Positions 1 through 8,176 of a DNA stretch of 64,000 nt are shown piece after piece. Origin of the DNA: Alkaliphilus oremlandii OhILAs (GTDB taxonomy: Bacteria > Bacillota > Clostridia > Peptostreptococcales > Natronincolaceae). The stretch covers positions 2,418,001 to 2,482,000 of the forward strand of contig NC_009922.1 of NCBI RefSeq assembly GCF_000018325.1, given 5' to 3'. Each line of letters starts with the position of its first letter. Positions within the stretch are counted from its first letter, which is position 1. The translations under genes were made by a program, and so were the position numbers. Below the pieces are notes generated by a model. That model did not search any database. It was given only the letters and a program-made list of their open reading frames with translations, and was not told the origin of the DNA.

Positions 1-5
1 GCGAT

Positions 6-2822
6 CTATTCAAATAAAGGTTTAATTTGATAGGTCACTTCGTTATTGTTCATATTGAATTCGATATACTTAAAGGCTGCCTGCGGGTTATTTGAGGTAC
101 TGTTATTGTAACAACCCGTTGAAATGTATCTTACACCATTGATGATGTCCACTGCCAAGTTTTGTCCCTCATATAGAACAAATACCTGTTTTCCTGCTTT
201 CGCCAGTTCTGCAAAGGTTTCCATCAATAGGTCTGCCTCTAATTTGTCTGTAAATCCTCCATTACCATAGATGGCCTTGTTCATTACAACGAACACATTC
301 TTCTTGTTGGTGCTTCTTAATAGGTTTTGAAGCCATGGCCACTGATCAAAATTTGTTTTTCTCAATCCATCATTTAAGGTATCTAATTGTATAATCAGGC
401 TATTGCCTTGCTCGTAAGAGCCATATCCAGATTTCGCTGAAATTATTTGTTTTTGAATCCCATTGCTCAATCTAGCATCGACACTTCCAGTAAATAAAGA
501 GGCCACATGATTGCTGTTGATGACACTGCTTATCTTATTGCCGACAATTCGATCCAGTAAAGTATAGTTCTTAAACTGAATACCACCATATACAAATAAC
601 TGCTCTCCTTGCACTTCATACGGTCTATTGTATTTATCTTTAATTACAGTGGCTGAAGGAATATTAGAAGGTGTGTTGATACCGTAAATCGCTTCTAAGC
701 CGTCAAATAGAATTTGTCCTTTTCCTTTTTGAGCACTATCTGTTTCAACAACGTAAAGTCTTTCTACAGTAACTGGATATACTAAATTTGCGGGTAAATT
801 CCCTGTGAGGTATTTCCAATCTGTCCAATCTATATTTTTCTTCAAATCGATTACATGCTCTGCACCACTTGCATCCTTCACTTTTGCTCTGATCCAATTG
901 GTTGATGGTTCTGTTGCATATGCCCAAACCCCTAGACTATTTGCAGGGGAGGTTATTTTGGTATTTCCATCAAAGGCAATATATGCTGCTCTCGTTTCGT
1001 CGGTCTGTGTAAAGTCATATTCTAGCTTTAAAGAATATTTTCCTTCCTTGGCATTGGAATCTAAGGATATATTACCAGTTACAGATTGTGGATAAAGAAG
1101 AAATCCTACATTTAACGCTTCAAATCCGTTAATGACAGCGCTGTTTGATCCAATTGCAACATTCACCTCTGCTACATGATTCCCGATGGTAGCCTGTAGC
1201 TTTGTTAAGCCACTTTTACTTCCAGCAGTGTAAACGCCATCTTTAAAAGAGCCTAGTCCTTGTAAGTCCTTCCATAGAATATCTTTGGCTGGAACCTTCG
1301 CACTATATCCATCTGTATCTACAGCGACCACATTAAAGCTTCTGCTCTGTCCATAGTTGAGCTGCGCTGTTTCAGGTGTAATCTTCATATGGGAAATCTC
1401 TCCTAAAACGTCGATGGTCAATTCTGCTGTAGCACCTAAATATTCAACACCGACTACGGTCCTTCCAGATTTCGTTGGGGTAAAATTCATTCCATTAAAG
1501 GTTCCCTCTCCAGATTTAATAGAAAAACGAACCTGCGAAGGATCTACATGGATTGGATTGTAGTTTTTGTCATAGGCTTTCACAGCGATTTGGCGTGAAA
1601 CACCAACGAAGCTATTTGTATCGTCGGATTCCACATTGATACCACGTAGACTTTCCACTGGTGCTTTTGATATTACTGCAATACCGTTGGTGATTCTTCT
1701 CTCAGAGCCCTCTGAAAGATGGTTTACCACCTTTGAATTGAAGGCACCTTGATCTCGCTTCACCATGGTAGTGGAACCACCACCATCCATTAAAATTGCT
1801 TCATAGCTTCCCAGCTCGATTAAATATTGGGCCAATTGCTTCCCGTCCACGCCGGTATATGAGCTATGTCTTCCATCTATAGTTACAAAAATGATCTGAC
1901 TACGATCTCTCGTAATTCCTATGGCCGTTCTTTGGGCAGCACCGGAAACAGTTTGCGTAAAATTAGCAATCTGTCCGTCCTTCACTAAGGTTGTTCCTCC
2001 ACCCATGGCAAGTTTAATATTTTCTAGGCTAGGATTCACATCGGTGTGTATTTCTATTCTGTCTCCAATATTGACGCTAGAAAGCAGTTGGTCTGCCTGT
2101 GCCCATTGGGACTTTCCTTTGGACGCCAATAATATATAACCGTTTTCAGGAATTGGAATAGATGGTTGGTTTTGACGAATTTCTGTAACAACACCATCGA
2201 TTACAACAACTTCTACCATAGCTTGTAAATTGCCATTGAATCCTGGAGAATGGGTGCCCCAGTTTTTATCAATGAGCATGATATACTGGTATTCATCCGT
2301 ATATTTATTGATGGAGGCAATGGGTATATTGACGCCACTGCTTGTACTTGCAGATATTTTATGAGTCCAGTAGTCTGCAAAAGCTTGTCCGTAGTTATCG
2401 ATAAAAAAGGTAGCATAGTTATGAACTGTAATTGGACTACTGATCATCTTTCCATCTTTTACAATGGCGCCCAATGGAGAATCTGGATTCAGCATATAGA
2501 AAAAATCTCCATTGATAGCCGCTACAAGGTTATCTTCTCGCTTTGCCATAGTGGATAACGTTTCCTTGGTGGATACGCCGTTTGAACTTGTTAAAACATC
2601 CAATTCTGTATTGTGGTCGTTTAAATTGATATATACCGCATTTAAATTCAACCAACCACTTTGGGTAAAACGAAGGATGTTTTTATATGTAACTCCACTG
2701 GATATGATCTCTTCCTTTATTTTTTCATGTACAATGGTATTTGCAAAGCTTGTACCCGTTAATGACGTTACTAAAACAGCAGATAAGCCCATGGCTATAA
2801 CCGTGCTCTTGAGTCTGTTCAT
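6..2822 (-). CDS. secreted phosphodiester glycosidase family protein with Ig-like and C-terminal domains
   Basis: A 938-residue exported protein. Residues 1-27 form a signal peptide with a TSFA-N type cleavage site. Residues about 90-385 read as the NAGPA/DUF2233 phosphodiester glycosidase fold: NGDFF near residue 104, AMGGGTTLVKDG, a QRTAIGI strand and DGGGSTTMV near 345. This family removes sugars from phosphodiester linkages and is often tied to exopolysaccharide or wall glycan metabolism. After it come bacterial Ig-like segments (about 390-565), a carbohydrate-binding-like beta region (about 565-730) and a C-terminal domain that I could not identify. The start is supported by GAGGAGGT eight bases upstream. 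It is much longer than a bare NAGPA domain. Substrate is unknown. Family assignment is fairly sure; function is inferred. Confidence 0.8.
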   Translation of the reverse strand: MNRLKSTVIAMGLSAVLVTSLTGTSFANTIVHEKIKEEIISSGVTYKNILRFTQSGWLNLNAVYINLNDHNTELDVLTSSNGVSTKETLSTMAKREDNLVAAINGDFFYMLNPDSPLGAIVKDGKMISSPITVHNYATFFIDNYGQAFADYWTHKISASTSSGVNIPIASINKYTDEYQYIMLIDKNWGTHSPGFNGNLQAMVEVVVIDGVVTEIRQNQPSIPIPENGYILLASKGKSQWAQADQLLSSVNIGDRIEIHTDVNPSLENIKLAMGGGTTLVKDGQIANFTQTVSGAAQRTAIGITRDRSQIIFVTIDGRHSSYTGVDGKQLAQYLIELGSYEAILMDGGGSTTMVKRDQGAFNSKVVNHLSEGSERRITNGIAVISKAPVESLRGINVESDDTNSFVGVSRQIAVKAYDKNYNPIHVDPSQVRFSIKSGEGTFNGMNFTPTKSGRTVVGVEYLGATAELTIDVLGEISHMKITPETAQLNYGQSRSFNVVAVDTDGYSAKVPAKDILWKDLQGLGSFKDGVYTAGSKSGLTKLQATIGNHVAEVNVAIGSNSAVINGFEALNVGFLLYPQSVTGNISLDSNAKEGKYSLKLEYDFTQTDETRAAYIAFDGNTKITSPANSLGVWAYATEPSTNWIRAKVKDASGAEHVIDLKKNIDWTDWKYLTGNLPANLVYPVTVERLYVVETDSAQKGKGQILFDGLEAIYGINTPSNIPSATVIKDKYNRPYEVQGEQLFVYGGIQFKNYTLLDRIVGNKISSVINSNHVASLFTGSVDARLSNGIQKQIISAKSGYGSYEQGNSLIIQLDTLNDGLRKTNFDQWPWLQNLLRSTNKKNVFVVMNKAIYGNGGFTDKLEADLLMETFAELAKAGKQVFVLYEGQNLAVDIINGVRYISTGCYNNSTSNNPQAAFKYIEFNMNNNEVTYQIKPLFE

Positions 2823-2960
2823 TTTTGTTACCTCCTCGTTGCTAATTGCATATGTCTAATTCTTTACCCCTTATTATATAATAACTTATATACAAATAGA
2901 TTACATTTACATTACATTTCTGTAATTGTTTTAAAAACACAGCCTTAAATTTTCCCATTT

Positions 2961-2994
2961 AAAATGCAAAAGAGCAGAGGGTTTCCTCTACTCT
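2961..2994 (-). terminator. intrinsic terminator overlapping a stop codon
   Basis: Read on the minus strand, a 10-bp stem (AGAGTAGAGG with one mismatch) and 4-base loop begin inside the last codons of the PrcB-like gene and are followed by TTTTGCATTTT. The stop codon of that gene lies within the stem. Confidence 0.6.
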
Positions 2995-3464
2995 TGCTGG
3001 GTTATTTGTAAATCAATTTTTGCAGGCAGCTCTTTAAGCTCTGTCTTTGCCACCACATATGGATGTGTCATGGACTGCGTTACCAAATCATCTGGCTTTG
3101 GATCCTTAAATATTGCATGAACCACCAGCTTCGTTTCTTCATCCTCTTTCACGACTTCTATTTTATCAATATCCACATCGTATCCAGCTGTTAATTTTTC
3201 TCCCCTCGTAACAATTACATAGATATTATCATCTACTTTTGCTGCTAGCGCTCTTTCTAGCATCTTGTATCGCGGTAATATCTGCGTAATTTTTTCTGGA
3301 ATTTGATCTGTCTCTAAAACCATATACCCCACCCCACTATCTTCTTTAAATAATTTAGGAACATATTTTACAAGACAAGTGGCCATTACAATTAGCAACA
3401 CCATTGTAATAAATAACTTCCAGTTAACCTTCGGCAGTTTTGGCATTTTTCTTTTTAATCCCAA
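2988..3464 (-). CDS. membrane-anchored PrcB-like (PrcB C-terminal domain) protein
   Basis: A 158-residue protein. A basic N-terminus (GLKRKMPKLPK) and one hydrophobic segment (about 17-33) anchor it, probably with the rest outside. The sequence YVIVTRGEKLTAGYDV (about 104-119) followed by alternating beta strands resembles the PrcB C-terminal domain first described in spirochaete protease complexes and common as a stand-alone domain in Clostridia. The role there is unclear. Translation probably starts at TTG, because a GGGGGGAAG ribosome site sits in front of it and no ATG is as well placed. It stands alone with terminators on both sides. The domain call is moderately sure; function unknown. 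Confidence 0.6.
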   Translation of the reverse strand: MGLKRKMPKLPKVNWKLFITMVLLIVMATCLVKYVPKLFKEDSGVGYMVLETDQIPEKITQILPRYKMLERALAAKVDDNIYVIVTRGEKLTAGYDVDIDKIEVVKEDEETKLVVHAIFKDPKPDDLVTQSMTHPYVVAKTELKELPAKIDLQITQQE

Positions 3465-3604
3465 ACTTCTTCCCCCCTTTTTACATATAAATAATTCCTA
3501 AGTATAAATATTTAATAAAAACATCGATCCTTCATAGTTATTTGTATTCATAGGGGGACAGAAATATTCAATTGTACAAGTTTGTTATTTAAATTAATTT
3601 ATAG

Positions 3605-3653
3605 AAAGACCATGTAGGAAGGAAAAATCCGATTTCCCCCCTACATGGTCTTT
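3605..3653 (-). terminator. terminator-like hairpin after the upstream transketolase operon
   Basis: A perfect 14-bp inverted repeat (AAAGACCATGTAGG and its complement) with a 21-base loop lies 40 bases past the transketolase stop. The tail on the minus strand is only moderately T-rich (CTTTCTATAAATT), so efficiency is uncertain. Confidence 0.6.
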
Positions 3654-3692
3654 ATTCGTTTAAACTTTATTTATATTTATTTTAAATCCATC

Positions 3693-4631
3693 TTATTTTT
3701 TCTTCATAATTTCAGTAACAGCACTGATGATGTTTTCCTTTGTCAGTCCATACTTCTTCATTAGATCTACTGGACTTCCAGACTCTCCAAAGGTATCCAT
3801 TGTACCAATACGCTTTAATGGTACAGGGCAGTTCTCGCTGATGACTTCTGCAACTGCGGAACCTAATCCCCCAATGATGTTATGCTCTTCTGCTGTTACG
3901 ATGGCTCCAGTCTCCTGTGCTGCCTTCACAATCAACTCTGTATCAATAGGCTTTATGGTATGGATATTGATTACTCTTGCATGAATGCCATTTGCTTCAA
4001 GCTCTTTCGCTGCTTCTAAGGCTTCATTTACCATTAAACCTGTGGCTACAATGGTCACATCATTTCCTTCTTTTAATTGGATGCCCTTTCCAATTTCAAA
4101 TTTATAGGTTGCTTCATCGTTAATGGTCGGTACTGCCAGTCTTCCAAGTCTTACGTATACCGGCCCCTCCATTTTTGCTACAGCATGGATTGCTGCTTTT
4201 GTTTCTACGCCATCAGCAGGTACGATAACGGTCATATTTGGAATGGTTCTCATACAGGAGATATCCTCCAATGCTTGATGAGAAGCACCATCCTCACCAA
4301 CTGTAATACCGGAATGGGTTGCACAAATTTTCACATTGAGCTTTGGATATCCGATCGAGTTTCTAATGATTTCAAATGCACGACCTGTAGCAAACATCGC
4401 AAAAGTACTGGCAAATGGAATTTTTCCAGCAGTGGATAAACCAGCCGCCATTCCCATTAGATTTTGTTCTGCGATCCCAACATTGATAAATCGATCAGGA
4501 AAATTTTTTCTAAAATCAGCGGTTTTAGTAGATTTAGAAAGGTCCGCATCTAATACAACGATATTTTCATTCGCTCGTCCAAGTTCCACTAGAGCTTGAC
4601 CGTAAGCATCACGAGTAGCCATTTTAGTCAT
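3693..4631 (-). CDS. transketolase, C-terminal (pyrimidine-binding) subunit
   Basis: A 312-residue half of a split transketolase, which moves two-carbon ketol units between sugar phosphates in the non-oxidative pentose phosphate pathway using thiamine diphosphate. It covers the PYR and C-terminal domains: DADLSKSTKT, FINVGIAEQNLMGMAAGL (the Glu that activates ThDP is in IAEQN), and THSGITVGEDGASHQ. The N-terminal half lies directly upstream, and the stop and start overlap as TAATG with GGAGGTGAAATA as ribosome site, so the two are probably made in equal amounts by coupled translation. Split transketolases are common in Clostridia and archaea. A related split enzyme such as a 1-deoxyxylulose-5-phosphate synthase-like protein is possible but less likely. 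Confidence 0.93.
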   Translation of the reverse strand: MTKMATRDAYGQALVELGRANENIVVLDADLSKSTKTADFRKNFPDRFINVGIAEQNLMGMAAGLSTAGKIPFASTFAMFATGRAFEIIRNSIGYPKLNVKICATHSGITVGEDGASHQALEDISCMRTIPNMTVIVPADGVETKAAIHAVAKMEGPVYVRLGRLAVPTINDEATYKFEIGKGIQLKEGNDVTIVATGLMVNEALEAAKELEANGIHARVINIHTIKPIDTELIVKAAQETGAIVTAEEHNIIGGLGSAVAEVISENCPVPLKRIGTMDTFGESGSPVDLMKKYGLTKENIISAVTEIMKKK

Positions 4632-5455
4632 TATATTTCACCTCCAAGTTCCTTTAATGCCTGTATCTTCTGTTCTTCCTTCGGTGCATTTCCGTGCCAA
4701 TCTACTTGATCCTCCATAAAGGAAACGCCTTTTCCTTTGACTGTTTTCGCTAAAATCAGTGTTGGCACATTTTTCGCTTCTTTCGCTTTACCAATGGCTT
4801 CTATAATTGCTTCAATGGAATGTCCATCGATTGCAATCACATTCCAACCAAATGCTTTAAACTTATCTGAAACAGGATTTACAGAAAGGATTTCTTCGTT
4901 TCTTCCATCGATCTGAAGTCCATTATAATCGATAATCGCTGTTAAATTGTCCAGTTTATAATGCGCAGCTAACATGGCAGCCTCCCAAACGAGACCTTCC
5001 TGAAGCTCGCCATCGCCTAAAAGTGTGTAGACTCTATAATCCTTATGGTCAATTTTACCTGCCATCGCAATCCCACAGGATGCAGAAAAACCTTGGCCTA
5101 AGGAGCCTGTCGACATATCCACTCCAGGTGTTCCCTTCATGTCTGGGTGCCCCTGTAGCATGGCATCTATTTTTCTAAGCTTCATTAGCTCTTCTCTTGG
5201 AAAAAATCCTTTTTTCGCTAAAGTTGCATATAGTACTGGTGCAGCATGACCCTTTGATAATACGAAACGATCTCGATCCGCCCATTTTGGATTTTTAGGG
5301 TCCACCTTCATTTCATTAAAATATAGTACAGTTAGAATATCAGCTGCTGAAAGGGATCCACCAGGATGTCCAGAACCAGATTCTGCAAGCATGGTTATAA
5401 TATCTTTTCTAATATCATTGGCTAAAGTTTTTAGTTCTTGAATATTCTTTTCCAA
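4631..5455 (-). CDS. transketolase, N-terminal (ThDP-binding) subunit
   Basis: A 274-residue partner of the neighbouring C-terminal half. It carries SGSGHPGGSLSAADILTVLYF, FVLSKGHAAPVLYATLAKKG, and the ThDP-binding GDGELQEGLVWEAAM...IIDYNGLQIDG motif (GDG followed about 28 residues later by N). Together the two subunits equal one full-length transketolase without a linker. The start codon is TTG behind AAGGAGGAGAGCAG; there is no competing ATG. It follows yitT by 22 nt on the same strand and so probably belongs to the long operon that begins with the DUF5693 gene. Confidence 0.93.
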   Translation of the reverse strand: MEKNIQELKTLANDIRKDIITMLAESGSGHPGGSLSAADILTVLYFNEMKVDPKNPKWADRDRFVLSKGHAAPVLYATLAKKGFFPREELMKLRKIDAMLQGHPDMKGTPGVDMSTGSLGQGFSASCGIAMAGKIDHKDYRVYTLLGDGELQEGLVWEAAMLAAHYKLDNLTAIIDYNGLQIDGRNEEILSVNPVSDKFKAFGWNVIAIDGHSIEAIIEAIGKAKEAKNVPTLILAKTVKGKGVSFMEDQVDWHGNAPKEEQKIQALKELGGEI

Positions 5456-5477
5456 ACTGCTCTCCTCCTTATTTATA

Positions 5478-6341
5478 TTATTTTTTTACTTCTTTAAATC
5501 CTTCACCTAAAACCTCATGAACGGTATTGACCATCATGAATGCTCTTTCATCGATTTCATAAACCAACTTTTTCAAGTTCGCTACTTGAGCACGATCCAC
5601 GATACACAGAATTACATTTTTATCTGCACCTGTATAGTAGCCTCTTCCCTCTAAGATGGTAACACCTCTGTCCAAATCAGAAATAATCTTTCCGCTAATT
5701 TCATCGTATCTATCAGAAATAATGTAAAATGCCTTGGAATAATTTAAGCCATCTACAATAAAATCTGCCATTTGTGTGACGATATATAAGGATATTATAG
5801 AATATAAAGATGTATCGATATTTCTAACGACGATCCCTGCAGTTATCACCACGAGGAGGTCTAATATCCCCATGAGCTTCGGTATACTGATATTCGGTAG
5901 GTACTTATTTAAGATAGCACCTGCTAGATCCGTTCCTCCTGTGGTTCCCCCAGATCGAAAGACCATGCCGATTCCAATTCCTAGAACCACGCCACCAAAT
6001 ATGGAGGATAGTAATAAGTCGTTGGTTGGTACATAACCTGACCCAAAGATCGTAAAAATTCTTATAAAGGCAGAAAGACTCAACGTAGCATAGCCTGTTT
6101 TTGCACCAAAGCTACCGCCGAGAATGAATATTCCTGCAATGAACAATGGAACATTAATCACCAGGTTACTTACATCAATGGGAACACCCGCAATTTTCTG
6201 TATTACAATTGCAAGTCCAGTTACACCTCCAGGGGCTATGGTATTGGGCTCTAGGAAAAATACTAGGCCCAATGACATGAGCGCACATCCGAAGGTGATC
6301 CCCAGATATTCAACAAATGTAGTGTATATTTTATTTTTCAT
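5478..6341 (-). CDS. yitT: YitT family membrane protein (DUF161 + DUF2179)
   Basis: A 287-residue integral membrane protein from the ATG with AGAGGT seven bases upstream; a TTG eight codons earlier lacks a ribosome site. Five or six hydrophobic segments (to about residue 195), with the EPNTIAPGGVTGLAIV and RSGGTTGGTDLAGAI motifs of the YitT family, are followed by a soluble C-terminal DUF2179 domain (about 205-285, DRGVTILEGRGYYTGADKN). These proteins occur in many Firmicutes, often in multiple copies; their substrate is not established. The gene lies 30 nt after tagA and 22 nt before the transketolase halves, in apparent co-transcription. Confidence 0.88.
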   Translation of the reverse strand: MKNKIYTTFVEYLGITFGCALMSLGLVFFLEPNTIAPGGVTGLAIVIQKIAGVPIDVSNLVINVPLFIAGIFILGGSFGAKTGYATLSLSAFIRIFTIFGSGYVPTNDLLLSSIFGGVVLGIGIGMVFRSGGTTGGTDLAGAILNKYLPNISIPKLMGILDLLVVITAGIVVRNIDTSLYSIISLYIVTQMADFIVDGLNYSKAFYIISDRYDEISGKIISDLDRGVTILEGRGYYTGADKNVILCIVDRAQVANLKKLVYEIDERAFMMVNTVHEVLGEGFKEVKK

Positions 6342-6371
6342 AGGCAACACCTCTATCCGTATCAAATTTAT

Positions 6372-7100
6372 CTATTCTTTGGTAACGATCACTTTTATTA
6401 AAAACTTAGGTAAAACCATCATTCGTTTCAACCTTGTAGGCTCTTTCAGAAGTCTGTAGAACCACTCTAGTCCCAGTTTTTGAAATGCTACAGGTGCTCT
6501 TTTAACCACACCTGCATAAACATCCACACTGCCTCCAACACCCATTGCGATGGCACAATTCAGCTTACTTTTATTTTTGTCGATCCATTTTTCCTGCTTC
6601 GGCGCACCGAAGCAAACAAATAAAATGTCTGCATGGGCTTCATTAATTGTATGGATAATTTCTGGTTCTTCAGCTTCCATAAAATATCCATGGTGGTATC
6701 CTGCGATTTGAATCCCAGGGTATTTTTTATCAATATTCTTACAAGCCAACTCTGCAACGCCAGGTTTGCCACCAAGAATGAAAATTGATTTTTTATTTTT
6801 TCCACAATATTGCAGTAGCTTGTCCATTGTATCCACGCCAGTAACTCTATCTTTTAGCTCCAAACCCTTTATTTTTGAAGCTAAGATTACACCGATGCCA
6901 TCTGCTAAAACTAAATCTGCTTCTTTTAAGATTCTATATAAATCTCTGTCCTCTTGAGCTAACATTACAATTTCAGGATTCGGTGTATAAACGGATCTTA
7001 CGACTGATTTTTTTTCTAGAAAATCGATTAGAATATTCAATGCTTGGGATTCATCTACTACATCGAAATTTACACCTAATACACGCTCTTGCTTTCTCAT
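6372..7100 (-). CDS. tagA: WecG/TagA/CpsF family glycosyltransferase
   Basis: A 242-residue glycosyltransferase of the family that transfers N-acetylmannosamine-type sugars to lipid-linked GlcNAc in the synthesis of wall teichoic acid linkage units or secondary wall polysaccharide. Family marks: NPEIVMLAQEDRDLYRIL, ADLVLADGIGVILASKI with the catalytic-type Asp, FILGGKPGVAE, and FVCFGAPKQEKWI, GVGGSVDVYAG, LGLEWFYRLLKEPTRLKRM at the end. The start overlaps the stop of csaB by four bases (ATGA). Pairing with csaB suggests a pyruvylated secondary polymer that holds S-layer proteins. The donor sugar cannot be read from the sequence. Confidence 0.88.
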   Translation of the reverse strand: MRKQERVLGVNFDVVDESQALNILIDFLEKKSVVRSVYTPNPEIVMLAQEDRDLYRILKEADLVLADGIGVILASKIKGLELKDRVTGVDTMDKLLQYCGKNKKSIFILGGKPGVAELACKNIDKKYPGIQIAGYHHGYFMEAEEPEIIHTINEAHADILFVCFGAPKQEKWIDKNKSKLNCAIAMGVGGSVDVYAGVVKRAPVAFQKLGLEWFYRLLKEPTRLKRMMVLPKFLIKVIVTKE

Positions 7101-8176
7101 ACGATTCCACCCTTTTCCATAAAGCTTTTCAAAATGAATATATTCTCTTCTGATTTTGTTTGAAGCATACGTCTTCCAATATGGATTCTTTCTGCATATA
7201 AATCATGATGAGCCAGAACCTGATCGATGGCTTTGATGAGACTTTCTTCCTCCAGTTCTTCTAGCTTACCACCATTTTCCTGTCCAACGATTTGTAAAAA
7301 ATTATAAATTTTCGCATCATATTCAATCCCTAGAATTGGAATACCAGCAATTGCTCCAAATATAAGGGAATGGAGCCGCATGCCGATCATCATATGAAAT
7401 CCTGACATCATATGAATCAATTCTTTAATGGTATATTTATTTTCTAAAATTTTAGGATTTCCTTCCATCATGGATGCAATTTCTTCTGAAACGATATAGT
7501 CTCTGGGATGCTGCATCGGTACGAAAATTACTTCATAACCTTTCTGAATTAAATAATCTCCAGCACCAGCGATGGCACTTTTATACCGTTCTTCATCCTT
7601 CCAATCTCTTACAGATATTCCTATCTTCTTTTTAGAATATTCTTCCTCTGCAACCTCAACCTTTGGGATATTTTTGTAGGCAAAGGTCACATCGGCAGTT
7701 ACAGTAATATCCTTCTTTATCCCAAGAGATATCATTTCTTCCTTGGACTGTATATCTCTTACCGTAATCACATCCACTTTATTGATAATGTATTGGACCA
7801 ATTTTTTATTAAAGGTTTTCGTGATGGGCCCGAAACCATTGCCATAGAACATTACTTTCTTACCCATTTTTTTTGCGATATAAATAATACTTAAATAATA
7901 AATTAAGGATCTTACACTGGTGGCATCCTGTAAAATCGATCCGCCGCCACTAACAACGATATCAGCTTCCCTAATGGCTTTAATTAAGTCCATGTATTTA
8001 TTCCGGCTTACGGACTTAATCTTGTATTTTTCCATGGTCTCCTTAGCGTTATAGCTTAAAACTGAGATATTGGCATTGGAAATATGCTCTCTGATCTGAT
8101 CTACGATAACTTGTAAGATTGCTTCGTCCCCTGTATTCTGAAATCCATAATATCCAAATATGAATACGTTCTTCAT
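7097..8176 (-). CDS. csaB: polysaccharide pyruvyl transferase CsaB
   Basis: A 359-residue member of the polysaccharide pyruvyl transferase family. CsaB puts a ketal-linked pyruvate from phosphoenolpyruvate onto secondary cell wall polymer, which S-layer homology domains then bind. The start FIFGYYGFQNTGDEAIL, VSGGGSILQDATSVRSLIYYL in the middle, and MIGMRLHSLIFGAIAGIPILGIEYDAKI near the C-terminus are typical of CsaB. It overlaps DUF5693 as TAATG and tagA as ATGA, so the three are translationally coupled. It probably works on the cytoplasmic face of the membrane. Confidence 0.9.
   Translation of the reverse strand: MKNVFIFGYYGFQNTGDEAILQVIVDQIREHISNANISVLSYNAKETMEKYKIKSVSRNKYMDLIKAIREADIVVSGGGSILQDATSVRSLIYYLSIIYIAKKMGKKVMFYGNGFGPITKTFNKKLVQYIINKVDVITVRDIQSKEEMISLGIKKDITVTADVTFAYKNIPKVEVAEEEYSKKKIGISVRDWKDEERYKSAIAGAGDYLIQKGYEVIFVPMQHPRDYIVSEEIASMMEGNPKILENKYTIKELIHMMSGFHMMIGMRLHSLIFGAIAGIPILGIEYDAKIYNFLQIVGQENGGKLEELEEESLIKAIDQVLAHHDLYAERIHIGRRMLQTKSEENIFILKSFMEKGGIV

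Noticed and set aside
745..2558. Several open frames inside the first gene on both strands
   Set aside because: All are shadows of the 938-residue frame with no ribosome sites.
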